55,302 nucleotides of DNA from Prosthecochloris sp. (lineage in GTDB: Bacteria; Bacteroidota; Chlorobiia; Chlorobiales; Chlorobiaceae), in the NCBI GenBank assembly GCA_015482705.2, contig JADMLA020000013.1, forward strand, positions 1 to 55,302, read 5' to 3'. The translations under genes were made by a program, and so were the position numbers. Under the pieces are notes generated by a model that made no database searches, was not told the DNA's origin, and saw only the letters and a list, made by a program, of their open reading frames with translations. This document shows positions 8,148-16,311 of this stretch, piece by piece; position 1 is the first letter of the stretch, and the number at the start of each line of letters is the position of its first letter.

Positions 8148-8696
8148 ATGAATATCCTGAATCTCTATTACTCGTCGACGGGAAACACAACACGGGTAGC
8201 GAAGATTGTCGCGGACACCGCCGTTCGGCAAAACCATTCCGTCGACACTGTCAGAATCAAACCGGGGATGGAACCCGACATCGACGTTCTTGCATACGAT
8301 CTTGTTTTTGCAGGATCAGGCGTTTATGAATGGTTGCCTGGAAAACCGGTGATGACACTTTTCAGCAAGCTGGCCAAACAATACAGGTTAAATGGTTTGA
8401 TTCAACAGCCGGCAGAAAGAAGACGCACCAAACAAGCAGTGGTATATTGCACCTATGGAGGAACCCATACCGGGGCGAACGAAGCCGTTCCTACCGTAAA
8501 ATATATGGGGCAACTTTTCGATCATCTCGGCTTTGAACTCACCGGAGAATGGTATATCGTCGGTGAGTTCCATGGAGCATATCTGGATTTCTCCAAAAAA
8601 GGAAAACTGGGAAATATCACCGGTCGTCCAAACGAGTCGGACCTGCAATCAATTGCAGAAATGGTTAAAGGAGCGCTGAACGTTACAGCAGCCTGA
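8148..8696 (+). CDS. Flavodoxin-domain protein
   Basis: 182 residues. It starts with MNILNLYYSSTGNTTRVAKIVAD; the loop YSSTGNT (8-14) is the FMN phosphate-binding site. The segments VFAGSGVYEWLPGKP and VVYCTYGGTHTGANEAVPTVKYMGQLFDHLGF are the later FMN-contact loops of flavodoxin-like/NADPH-dependent FMN reductase folds. There is no Fe-S motif and no signal peptide, so it is a cytoplasmic electron carrier or quinone-reductase-like enzyme. The close upstream XRE-cupin gene suggests a regulated pair. Substrate unknown. Confidence 0.85.
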   Translation: MNILNLYYSSTGNTTRVAKIVADTAVRQNHSVDTVRIKPGMEPDIDVLAYDLVFAGSGVYEWLPGKPVMTLFSKLAKQYRLNGLIQQPAERRRTKQAVVYCTYGGTHTGANEAVPTVKYMGQLFDHLGFELTGEWYIVGEFHGAYLDFSKKGKLGNITGRPNESDLQSIAEMVKGALNVTAA

Positions 8697-8704
8697 ACAG
8701 AAAC

Positions 8705-8740
8705 TTCCCCCGGTCACGCAACCCATGCCGGTCGGGGGAA
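8705..8740. terminator. Probable bidirectional terminator
   Basis: TTCCCCCG (8705-8712) pairs with CGGGGGAA (8733-8740), closing a 20-nt loop, directly after the flavodoxin stop and before the convergent gene end at 8778. There is no long T-run. Confidence 0.5.
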
Positions 8741-8777
8741 ACCTGGCCCCTCTGCTCATGGGTATATCTCCACAATG

Positions 8778-9152
8778 TCAAACTCCTGTATAAAGAAGTA
8801 CCAGATGTATCCCCCCTGCCAGCGAACAGAGCCCGATGAGAAGTAACGAAAACCATTTTGTGAACTCGTTACACTCATGCCTTCTCAAGAGATAATGTAA
8901 CCCGGCATGAACAATGAAAAACACGTCAATAACTGTCTGAAAAGCATAACGCACACGAGTCTCTGGATGGAACATAAGCCAGAAAATCACCACGAGCAGA
9001 GGGACGTGAAGCAGCACTAAAAGCCGATACCCTGTTCGGTCCGAAAGTCCTGAAAGGCCCGGAAACATCTTCCACTCATGACGGTATACGGCATCGAGTT
9101 CATGCGCAATCAGAAACGACAGTCCCGTGTAGAAAACAAGATCCTCTATCAC
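8778..9152 (-). CDS. Four-helix integral membrane protein, DUF6713-like
   Basis: 124 residues with about four hydrophobic segments (FYTGLSFLIAHEL, LLVLLHVPLLVVIFWLMF, TVIDVFFIVHAGLHYLL, WFSLLLIGLCSLAGGIHLVLL). Conserved-looking polar residues HELDAVYRHEW sit at the end of helix 1 and a second His-rich point is HAGLHYLLRRHE. This pattern matches my memory of the DUF6713 family, with no known function. The several intramembrane His residues could bind a metal or heme, but that is inference. The gene is alone on the minus strand. Confidence 0.7.
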   Translation of the reverse strand: MIEDLVFYTGLSFLIAHELDAVYRHEWKMFPGLSGLSDRTGYRLLVLLHVPLLVVIFWLMFHPETRVRYAFQTVIDVFFIVHAGLHYLLRRHECNEFTKWFSLLLIGLCSLAGGIHLVLLYTGV

Positions 9153-9295
9153 AAGTCACCCTCCTGTTCTGACAAAATCGGTTATGTTAACAATCATATC
9201 CTCTTGAATTCGAACACCGAACACATTACGGACTGCTCTACGTCCTTCATCGGTCCGATTGGATGCTTTTTTTGCAAAAAAGCTTCATGATGCCC

Positions 9296-9454
9296 TCAAT
9301 AAGCGGCTGCCTCCATAATCATCTTTGCCCGATTTTCCCCGATCGGTTTAGAAACGATATCGGGATGAGCCACTGCACCCATTCCATAACCATCAAAGCG
9401 ATTGTCCCTGTCAATATAAATTACGATGAAAACACTCTTCGACTTCCAGTTCAT
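9296..9454 (-). pseudogene. Small open frame or gene remnant in the 9153-9735 gap
   Basis: A 52-codon minus-strand frame reading MNWKSKSVFIVIYIDRDNRF then DGYGMGAVAHPDIVSKPIGE and ending in MIMEAAAY. The residue mix looks like genuine protein, more like the C-terminal end of a longer enzyme than random sequence, but I cannot assign a family. There is no Shine-Dalgarno, and an upstream in-frame stop lies close. It is either a remnant or a small protein. The rest of the 583-bp gap shows no convincing gene; AT-rich sequence before 9736 probably holds the promoter of the Cys-rich precursor. Confidence 0.3.
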
Positions 9455-9735
9455 CACTGTTCTAGCATTATCAATTCCTCAACAATACCAGACCGTCTTC
9501 ATTGTACAAAGTGTGATCTTGAAACAAAGCACTCCCCTTCGTTACGCAAAACCCAAACCGCAAAGAAACGGAAGAATACAATGCCAATACTTTTAAAAAA
9601 AACAGCTCGATGACGTTGTTTTGCCGTAAAGAGCAAAAAAGATATAAACCATTTTTTTTATGTTAGTTAAGAGTTCGTTTTTTCTTCCGATAAAACGCTT
9701 GCTAGCTCGTCAACAAAAAAAACAGGAGGCCAATC

Positions 9736-10140
9736 ATGGGCGCGACAAATCAGGAAAAAGAGGTACTGCTTTCCCGACTCGTTGAAATCGATGACGAAAT
9801 CGGCAATCTCGAAAGAGAACTCGATGAGGCAAAAACAATCGAAACAAATCCTGCTGAAAAAGACAAGGCCCACGATGTTATAGAAAAAGAAGTCCTCAAC
9901 AAGGAAAATGAAAAATTGCGAATCCAGGTTCTTGTGGGTCAGGAACCGGCCCGTGAAGATCTTACGAAAGCACGGGAGCTTGCCGGAAGCAAATCACTCA
10001 AAACCGAAAGTGAGGCGATCCTTCACAATGCAAAGCTGACGACCCGTGGTGGATGCGGAGGCGGAGTCTGTCTGACAGGTTGCACAACCTGCTATATGTG
10101 CGTTAAAGAACAGTTGGTCGGAAATGTCCCGCTGTTGTAA
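9736..10140 (+). CDS. Cys-rich precursor-like protein, putative RiPP substrate
   Basis: A 134-residue protein in two parts. Residues 1-95 are a charged coiled-coil-like leader (LSRLVEIDDEIGNLERELDEA and following). The tail, residues 103-134, holds all five Cys in GGCGGGVCLTGCTTCYMC at positions 107, 112, 116, 119 and 122, then VKEQLVGNVPLL. A long helical leader, a Gly-Cys core and a radical SAM/SPASM gene 12 bp downstream are the features of a RiPP precursor. It has the strongest Shine-Dalgarno I noticed in the window (AGGAGG, 9724-9729), as expected when substrate exceeds enzyme. The CLTGCTTC stretch (C-x3-C-x2-C) could alternatively hold an Fe-S cluster. I do not recognise a named family. 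Confidence 0.7.
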   Translation: MGATNQEKEVLLSRLVEIDDEIGNLERELDEAKTIETNPAEKDKAHDVIEKEVLNKENEKLRIQVLVGQEPAREDLTKARELAGSKSLKTESEAILHNAKLTTRGGCGGGVCLTGCTTCYMCVKEQLVGNVPLL

Positions 10141-10152
10141 AAAGTCCTTGTC

Positions 10153-11616
10153 ATGCTGAAAGCAACCGAATTCAGAGATAACGACGTTCTTGTCCTGTCA
10201 CCTGAATATCGCATCAGGCCCAATGCCTATAACTGCATCATCTATCCGTTTGACGCCGAAGATGCATCGAGCTGGAGAAGTATGCCTGCCGTCGGAGGAG
10301 TCGCGTTGAGCCTTCTTGACGGCAGACGTACCAATCACGAAGTCGCTCGGGAGCTCGAATCGCTTTTGGGTCTCGAGAACGATAAGGCAAAAGAACTGCT
10401 CCTGTTTCTCATCTCTCACTCCACCAGCGAAGCAGGCAAGGAGTACCTCTGCCATTATGCTCCCGGAAACGGCCAAGGCTCCTTTTCGACGTATTCAACG
10501 CTGAAGTTTCTTGAAAAACTCAAAGGCAACTCTCTTACGGACATTCCACAAGGAGCGAAACTCGAAGCCCCACTCACGCTCATTCTCATGCCTACCAACA
10601 ACTGCGACGTCAGCTGCAGGTATTGTTATGCCGAGAAAATTGGGCCTCTGCCGAACACAATGCTATCTCTTTCGAAATGGTTCGAAATTATTGACGAAGC
10701 CGCGTCTCTCGAGATAGTAGCCCACACTTTCAGTGGGGGTGATCCGCTCGCTTATCCGGGAATAGACCTGCTGTTCGAAAGAATGATACTGCACGGTATG
10801 AAGTTCCTCTTGCCAACCAAGTCTTTCATCTCCCAAGAGCGAGCGTCCCGGTTTCATGATATCGGCATGAAAGAGCTTGTAACGATACAAATAAGCGTCG
10901 ATGGTACAAGCCGCACGATCGACGAGCTCGTCGGTTGCCATGATTACGCAAACCGTGCATTTTCTTCGATTAAAAACCTTGTCGAGCAAGGCTTTAACGT
11001 CAGAACAAACACGGTTTGCACCCCACTAAACTATCGTGAGATACCCGAGCTTGTACACAAACTTCATGATTTGGGCGTAAGGCGTTCAAGTATAACCAAT
11101 TATGCAAGGTCATTCTATCGCCATGACGAATCGTTGTTTCTCAACGAGAAGCAAATCCGATGGGTCAACGAACAGGTTTGCCAAATCGGCAGTGATTTGA
11201 AGTGGGACGAACTTCGGGCAAATGCCGCTATTCGTGACTTTTCAACACCAGACAGGGAAGAAAAGACGGCAAACTGGAAAGACAGGGCTTATTGTTCAGG
11301 CGGAAAATCCTGTATGGTCATAACACCCAACGGAGATATCGTGTTATGTGAGCAGGTTCCGCAGAGAACGCCTTTTGTTGTCGGTTCTCTCAGGGAGCAA
11401 ACCATCACCGAGGTCTGGAACTCTCCTGAAATCGATGCGTTTGTACATCCTCCAAAAGAATTGTTCAAAGGAACCGAGTGTGAAACGTGTGATGAATTCG
11501 ACGAATGCCACGCGGTATACGGCCGTTGTTTTCGTGATGCCTTTTTCACATACCGGAATCTTTACACACCATCCCCGAACTGCCCGAAAGCACCTCCCGG
11601 GTTTCGCATGAGTTGA
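10153..11616 (+). CDS. Radical SAM/SPASM protein with N-terminal PqqD-like domain, putative peptide maturase
   Basis: 487 residues. Residues about 20-92 form a PqqD-like winged-helix region (MPAVGGVALSLLDGRRTNHE) of the kind that binds leader peptides. The radical SAM core has C151-x3-C155-x2-C158 in NNCDVSCRYCYAEK and the SAM-binding FSGGDPL at 193-199. The C terminus is a SPASM domain with Cys at 381, 387, 399, 443, 446, 452, 459 and 477, enough for two auxiliary [4Fe-4S] clusters. Such enzymes install thioether or C-C crosslinks in peptides. The adjacent Cys-rich gene is the obvious substrate. No protease or exporter gene is next to it. Confidence 0.88.
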   Translation: MLKATEFRDNDVLVLSPEYRIRPNAYNCIIYPFDAEDASSWRSMPAVGGVALSLLDGRRTNHEVARELESLLGLENDKAKELLLFLISHSTSEAGKEYLCHYAPGNGQGSFSTYSTLKFLEKLKGNSLTDIPQGAKLEAPLTLILMPTNNCDVSCRYCYAEKIGPLPNTMLSLSKWFEIIDEAASLEIVAHTFSGGDPLAYPGIDLLFERMILHGMKFLLPTKSFISQERASRFHDIGMKELVTIQISVDGTSRTIDELVGCHDYANRAFSSIKNLVEQGFNVRTNTVCTPLNYREIPELVHKLHDLGVRRSSITNYARSFYRHDESLFLNEKQIRWVNEQVCQIGSDLKWDELRANAAIRDFSTPDREEKTANWKDRAYCSGGKSCMVITPNGDIVLCEQVPQRTPFVVGSLREQTITEVWNSPEIDAFVHPPKELFKGTECETCDEFDECHAVYGRCFRDAFFTYRNLYTPSPNCPKAPPGFRMS

Positions 11617-11720
11617 TCGTCAGGGAAAAACTGCTATCCTGAACCCGACCCGCAACCATTACCCCGTCGTCATGTGCCCCGTCTTTGAACAGGAAATTAC
11701 TCTTGGTGCAGGAAAATTTC

Positions 11721-11741
11721 GACCCCGAGAGAATCGGGGTC
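11721..11741 (-). terminator. Hairpin between convergent genes
   Basis: GACCCCGA (11721-11728) and TCGGGGTC (11734-11741) form a perfect 8-bp stem with a 5-nt loop. On the minus strand it is followed by GAAATTTTCC, so it best serves the secreted-protein gene ending at 11792, and may also stop transcription from the radical SAM gene. Confidence 0.55.
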
Positions 11742-11791
11742 TGTATTCATGAAAGACAAGGGAAAGAAAAGAGTTATCCGGAATCGACGAT

Positions 11792-12379
11792 TTAAATCGT
11801 TGTAGCGTTGATGGTATACTCTCCACCGGTATGGCTACCTGAGCGAGTAGTGTTCGAAAAGTCAAGATCCATTTCGATATTACCCGTGGTCGCTCTGTTT
11901 TTCGAGATGCCATTCAGCTTTACGGTAATCGTCGAACCGCTCTGTGCATCGTCGCTTACCTTGACATTCGACATCTTGATTTCGGAAGAGCCATTCTGCA
12001 GTTTGTCCGAAGGAGTCGTGATATCGATTCTTGCATTACCGCTGGTAGAAAAACCTCTGACCGCCCATACATTGTTCAACCTTACGGCTGTTTTCGTCCC
12101 GTCGAGCTCGAGTGAAGCTGTCATCAGGTCGTTGGCATCGAGACCGTTTCCGCTGGTATTACCACTCCAGTCCGCATCGAAACTGTTGCTGCCTTCGTCG
12201 ATCGCCTCTGCTGTCGGTGCATTAAAATTCAGGGTAATGCCTGAATAGTAGTGCAGGACGATGAATTCCGGAACTCTGACCGAAACATTGGTCGTGCCGC
12301 TGGTGCTGGCTGCAAGCGCAGGCGATGAAAGTGCTGTGAGAAGTACGAGTGCGATGAGGGTGCTTCTAATCTGTGTCAT
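11792..12379 (-). CDS. Secreted beta-rich protein of unknown function
   Basis: 195 residues. MTQIRSTLIALVLLTALSSPALA is a classical signal peptide with an ALA cleavage site. The mature part is rich in Thr, Ser, Asn and Asp with alternating hydrophobics (TNVSVRVPEFIVLHYY, ASLELDGTKTAVRL, SEIKMSNVKVSDD, NIEMDLDFSN) and has no Cys. This looks like an immunoglobulin-like or fimbrial/spore-coat-U-like beta sandwich, which is inference only. A Shine-Dalgarno (AGGAG, complement of 12387-12391) supports the start. It is convergent with the radical SAM gene. Confidence 0.75.
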   Translation of the reverse strand: MTQIRSTLIALVLLTALSSPALAASTSGTTNVSVRVPEFIVLHYYSGITLNFNAPTAEAIDEGSNSFDADWSGNTSGNGLDANDLMTASLELDGTKTAVRLNNVWAVRGFSTSGNARIDITTPSDKLQNGSSEIKMSNVKVSDDAQSGSTITVKLNGISKNRATTGNIEMDLDFSNTTRSGSHTGGEYTINATTI

Positions 12380-12998
12380 GATAACGCTCCTGTTGATTAT
12401 TGTTCTACAACAGGAGAGTCAACAGTTGTGCCAACGGGGAAAGAGCGAACACAAAAAGACGCTAATTCTTTATATTATAGACAGATAAAAAAATAAATCT
12501 CTTTCCTTCTCGATGAAACAACATCGATGCGGCGCGAACGAATAGTGCGCTTATGCAACATATGCTCCATAAACGCACATATCGTCAGTGATACATCAAA
12601 CGTCGCTCACTCACAACAGGAGTTTCCTGATCACGACAATAAAGGCTCGTAGGCAAGATGCGGTTGCCCGACAATACCGGGTAACCGAAAACAACTGTTG
12701 ATATGGAGTGCGTAAAACCGGGCTTCCCGGTGCGCCTGAAAAACATGGATTCGATATTTTTTCTACGCTGTACGTTCTGCTTGAAGCGTTGCCTGAAAGA
12801 ACGGTCACCATAAAACCCGGGAAGCTTCGGCATCATGGATCGGGATTCATGCATGATGCTGATCGATCCATCGAGAAGCAGGAGTATCCTCCGCTCAGCC
12901 AAACCCCCCGATAATCCCCTTGGTTTGTTATATTCAATATCTTATTTACATAGAGACACGGCGGATACCGCCAGAGAACGCAACCATTGAAAGACAAC
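12380..12998. other. 619-bp intergenic stretch without a supported gene
   Basis: The left end should hold the promoter of the secreted protein and the right end that of glyS. Open frames of up to 105 codons occur on the minus strand between 12585 and 12902, but several frames overlap, the residues look like noncoding translation and no Shine-Dalgarno is present. No tRNA, repeat copy or convincing terminator was found here. Confidence 0.4.
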
Positions 12999-14468
12999 AT
13001 GAGTAATAGGGATACAGCACGGGTGAAGAGTGTGGATCAGTCACCTGAAAAGGTAATGAACAAGCTTGTTTCGCTTGCAAAGCGACGGGGATTCATCTAT
13101 CCTTCATCGGAGATCTATGGAGGACTTGCTTCCTGTTTCGACTACGGGCCGCTCGGGAGCGAAATGAAGAAGAACATCAAAGACCTCTGGTGGAACTCGA
13201 TGACGAGAAAGCACCGGAATATCGCCGGTATCGATGCCTCGATCATGATGAATCCCACGGTATGGGAGGCATCAGGCCATGTATCGAGCTTCAACGACCC
13301 GATGATCGATGACAAAACGACCAAGCGCCGCTACCGTGCTGACCACCTGATCGAGAATCATATCGAAAAACTTCGCCGGGAGGGGAAGGAAGACGATGCA
13401 CACAGGGTAAGTACATACTATGAACGGGCGTCTGATGCAGAAGATCCCAACAGGGCTTTCTATGACATCATCATTGCCGAAGAAATCAAGGCTCCGGATA
13501 CCGGCTCGTCTGACTGGACGGAAGTCCGGCAGTTCAATCTCATGTTCCAGTGCAACATGGGTGCACTCGCCGATTCTTCAGGTATCGTTTACTTGAGGCC
13601 CGAAACCGCCCAAGGTATTTTTGTGAATTTCCACAATGTCCGTGAATCCAACCGTATGAAAGTACCTTTCGGTATAGCCCAGATCGGTAAGGCGTTTCGC
13701 AACGAGATTGTCAAAGGAAACTTCGTTTTCCGCATGGTCGAGTTCGAGCAAATGGAAATGCAGTACTTCGTCAAACCGGGAACCCAAGTGGAGTCGTTCG
13801 AGGCATGGCGTGAGGAACGTTATAACTGGTATATCGAAAAACTGGGTATCGAAAAAGAAAAATTACACTGGTACAAGCATGACAAGCTCGCTCATTATGC
13901 GGACCTTGCATACGATATCAAGTTCGAGTTTCCCTTCGGTATCGAAGAGATCGAGGGAATTCACTCGAGGACCGATTTCGACCTGAAACAACATCAGGAG
14001 TTTTCCGGCAAGAACATGGAATATATAGATCAGATCACCAAAGAACGTTACATTCCCTATGTGGTTGAAACCTCTGCAGGTTGTGACAGGCTTTTTCTCG
14101 CTCTTCTTTGTGACGCGTATACAGAAGACGTTGTTGACGGTGAGCAGAGAACCATGCTGAAGTTCTCATCGAAAATAGCCCCGGTAAAAGCCGCAGTACT
14201 GCCGTTGATGAAGAAAGGAGAGATGGGCGAAAAAGCCGTTCGACTCCATGATGAACTTGCCGACAAATTCCTTGTCCAATATGACGATGCCGGGTCAATC
14301 GGTAAACGGTACCGGCGACAGGATGAAATAGGCACCCCGTTCTGCTTCACTGTCGACCATGAGACGCTCGAAAACAACACTGTGACAGTGAGGTCCCGTG
14401 ACACGGCACAGCAGGAAAGAGTGAGTATCTCGAAAGTACAAGCATTTCTCGATGAGCAACTTGTTTAA
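12999..14468 (+). CDS. glyS: Glycine--tRNA ligase, homodimeric type
   Basis: A 489-residue class II synthetase of the single-chain alpha2 type. The N-terminal signature is LAKRRGFIYPSSEIYGGLASCFDYGPLGSEMK. Motif 2 is IAQIGKAFRNEI and motif 3 is the VVETSAGCDRLFLALLCDAY segment. A C-terminal anticodon-binding domain (KAAVLPLMKKGEMGEKA, DDAGSIGKRYRRQDEIGTPFC) follows. It charges tRNA-Gly. ATG 12999 is chosen over a TTG four codons upstream. bchP follows after 15 bp, so the two may be cotranscribed. Confidence 0.97.
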   Translation: MSNRDTARVKSVDQSPEKVMNKLVSLAKRRGFIYPSSEIYGGLASCFDYGPLGSEMKKNIKDLWWNSMTRKHRNIAGIDASIMMNPTVWEASGHVSSFNDPMIDDKTTKRRYRADHLIENHIEKLRREGKEDDAHRVSTYYERASDAEDPNRAFYDIIIAEEIKAPDTGSSDWTEVRQFNLMFQCNMGALADSSGIVYLRPETAQGIFVNFHNVRESNRMKVPFGIAQIGKAFRNEIVKGNFVFRMVEFEQMEMQYFVKPGTQVESFEAWREERYNWYIEKLGIEKEKLHWYKHDKLAHYADLAYDIKFEFPFGIEEIEGIHSRTDFDLKQHQEFSGKNMEYIDQITKERYIPYVVETSAGCDRLFLALLCDAYTEDVVDGEQRTMLKFSSKIAPVKAAVLPLMKKGEMGEKAVRLHDELADKFLVQYDDAGSIGKRYRRQDEIGTPFCFTVDHETLENNTVTVRSRDTAQQERVSISKVQAFLDEQLV

Positions 14469-14483
14469 ATAACCTTTTGAACA

Positions 14484-15623
14484 ATGCGTTACGACGTCGC
14501 AATCATAGGTGGTGGCCCTTCAGGGGCCGTTGCCGCAGCTGAACTGGCAAAGGCCGGGATATCAACGGTTCTTATCGAGCGGAACCTCGACAATATCAAG
14601 CCCTGTGGAGGGGCCATTCCTCTCGGACTGATCGAGGAGTTCAACGTTCCCGACCCTTTGGTAGAAAAAAAGCTTTCGAAGATGAGCGTCCGTTCTCCAA
14701 AAGGAAGAATTATCTCCATGGAAATGCCCAACGGTTATGTGGGTATGGTACGACGCGAACGCTTCGACAGCTATCTGCGAGACAGGGCAAAACGTTACGG
14801 CGCTGAAGTCATGGAAGCGCTTGTCAAACAAATCAGCCGAAATGGAAAAAGCCATACCATACACCTGTCGAAAGATTTTGCCCCTTTGGAAGCCACCTAC
14901 ATCATCGGCGCCGACGGCGCCAACTCGAAAACAGCGAAGGAACTCGGATTCCCCCCCAACGACTTGCAGGTTATCGCCATGCAACAGCGCTTTCATTATT
15001 GTGATGCGCTAAAGCCTTACGAGGAACTGGTTGAAATCTGGTTCGACGGGGAAGTGTCTCCCGATTTCTACGGATGGATTTTCCCGAAAACCGACCATAT
15101 CGCCATCGGCACCGGTACGGAGTTTCGCAAACACAACCTCAAAGAATTGCAACACCGTTTTGTCGAGAAGCTCGGTATCGGAGAAAAACCCTATCTCGAC
15201 GAAGCCTCAAAGATTCCCATGAAACCGAGAAAATCATTCACACTGGACAATGCCATACTCGTGGGAGACGCTGCAGGACTCGTAACCCCTGCAAATGGAG
15301 AAGGGATATTCTTCGCGATGCGATCCGGGAAACTCGGGGCGCAGGCAATGATAGAAAAAATACGTAACAACCAGCCGCTGAGCTCATATGAGAAAACTTT
15401 CAGGAAACTGTACACTACCATCTTTTTTGGGCTACAGACACTGCAATCGGTTTATTACAAAAGTGACCGTTTGAGAGAGAGTTTCGTAGCGATCTGCGAG
15501 GATAGGGATGTACAGCAAATCACGTTTGATTCTTATCTCTACAAAAAAATGGTACCGGCACCCTGGAGCGTTCAAATGAAGATTTTCATGAAAAACATCT
15601 ATCACCTGGTAAAGGGATCCTGA
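14484..15623 (+). CDS. bchP: Geranylgeranyl reductase family FAD protein (BchP/ChlP type)
   Basis: 379 residues. The FAD-binding GGGPSG (9-14) opens a Rossmann fold, with LIERNLDNIKPCGGAIPLGLIEEF, the family's PCGG motif. GADGANSK at mid-protein and LVGDAAGLVTPANGEGIFFAMRSG bind FAD. Members reduce three double bonds of the geranylgeranyl chain, giving the phytyl tail of (bacterio)chlorophyll. Green sulfur bacteria carry more than one homolog, so assignment to bacteriochlorophyll a/chlorophyll a rather than another isoprenoid is probable, not certain. The stop TGA is directly followed by the ATG of the next gene, indicating translational coupling. Confidence 0.88.
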   Translation: MRYDVAIIGGGPSGAVAAAELAKAGISTVLIERNLDNIKPCGGAIPLGLIEEFNVPDPLVEKKLSKMSVRSPKGRIISMEMPNGYVGMVRRERFDSYLRDRAKRYGAEVMEALVKQISRNGKSHTIHLSKDFAPLEATYIIGADGANSKTAKELGFPPNDLQVIAMQQRFHYCDALKPYEELVEIWFDGEVSPDFYGWIFPKTDHIAIGTGTEFRKHNLKELQHRFVEKLGIGEKPYLDEASKIPMKPRKSFTLDNAILVGDAAGLVTPANGEGIFFAMRSGKLGAQAMIEKIRNNQPLSSYEKTFRKLYTTIFFGLQTLQSVYYKSDRLRESFVAICEDRDVQQITFDSYLYKKMVPAPWSVQMKIFMKNIYHLVKGS

Positions 15624-16295
15624 ATGCTTCTTTCACTACCGAACTGGCTCATCCATATCTCCTCTTCCCTCGAGTGGGGAATTGCTGCATTTCTGATGTA
15701 TCGCTACGGAGAAATGATCGGGCGCAAAGACCTGAAGCGCTTAGGACTATACATGATTCCTCACTGGATAGGAAGCTGGTTCGTGCTTGCCTATCATGTC
15801 AGTGGTGACGACATTCCGGTGCTACTCGACCTTTCGGAATCCGTCAACCTTCTGGGAAGCATCGCGCTGCTATATGCCTCGATTGGAATTCTAAAAACCA
15901 TCGAGTCCCGAAACACCTCCACTATCATGGCCATATCAGGCATATTTCTTCTTTCTGGAAGGCCTCAATCCTACTTGGGAGAAGATGTTTTCGACCTCAT
16001 CCTGCAAATTTCCAGCGTGGTATACATCAGCTTTCTGGTGACCCTGATTCTGATCAAAAAAAGAGATCCTGCCATACTATCGGGTCTTACGGTCGCCGGA
16101 TTCTGGTTTGTGTTGCTATTCATCGGTGTAACGGTATTCTTCATGTATCTTTCAACAGAAGTTCGCGGATTTCCAACGCTTTCACATGATGATCTTCTGC
16201 ACGGGAGCGCGGAAAGTCTGCTTACGATAAGCAACCTGATGATCGTCCTCGGAATCCATCGCCAGATCAAACGTGTCGAGAGTGGAAATGCGTAG
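15624..16295 (+). CDS. Multi-pass membrane protein coupled to bchP, unknown function
   Basis: 223 residues with about six or seven hydrophobic segments (for example IAAFLMYRYGEMI, LLGSIALLYASIGIL, IMAISGIFLLSG, VYISFLVTLILI, VAGFWFVLLFIGVTVFFMYL, LLTISNLMIVLGI). No catalytic motif stands out. A few polar residues (HWIGSWFVLAYHVSGDD) lie near the second segment. The start codon abuts the bchP stop, so it is made with bchP and may anchor or assist the reductase or handle a lipid substrate; this is inference. It is convergent with ctpA, 16 bp apart. Confidence 0.75.
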   Translation: MLLSLPNWLIHISSSLEWGIAAFLMYRYGEMIGRKDLKRLGLYMIPHWIGSWFVLAYHVSGDDIPVLLDLSESVNLLGSIALLYASIGILKTIESRNTSTIMAISGIFLLSGRPQSYLGEDVFDLILQISSVVYISFLVTLILIKKRDPAILSGLTVAGFWFVLLFIGVTVFFMYLSTEVRGFPTLSHDDLLHGSAESLLTISNLMIVLGIHRQIKRVESGNA

Positions 16296-16311
16296 CAGAA
16301 AACCTCTTGTC

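Noticed and set aside
9263..9613. 116-codon plus-strand frame before the Cys-rich precursor
   Set aside because: Rich in His, Cys and Ser without pattern, no ribosome site, and it competes with a more protein-like frame on the other strand.
12585..12902. 105-codon minus-strand open frame upstream of glyS
   Set aside because: Several overlapping frames are open here, there is no Shine-Dalgarno, and the residue composition looks noncoding.
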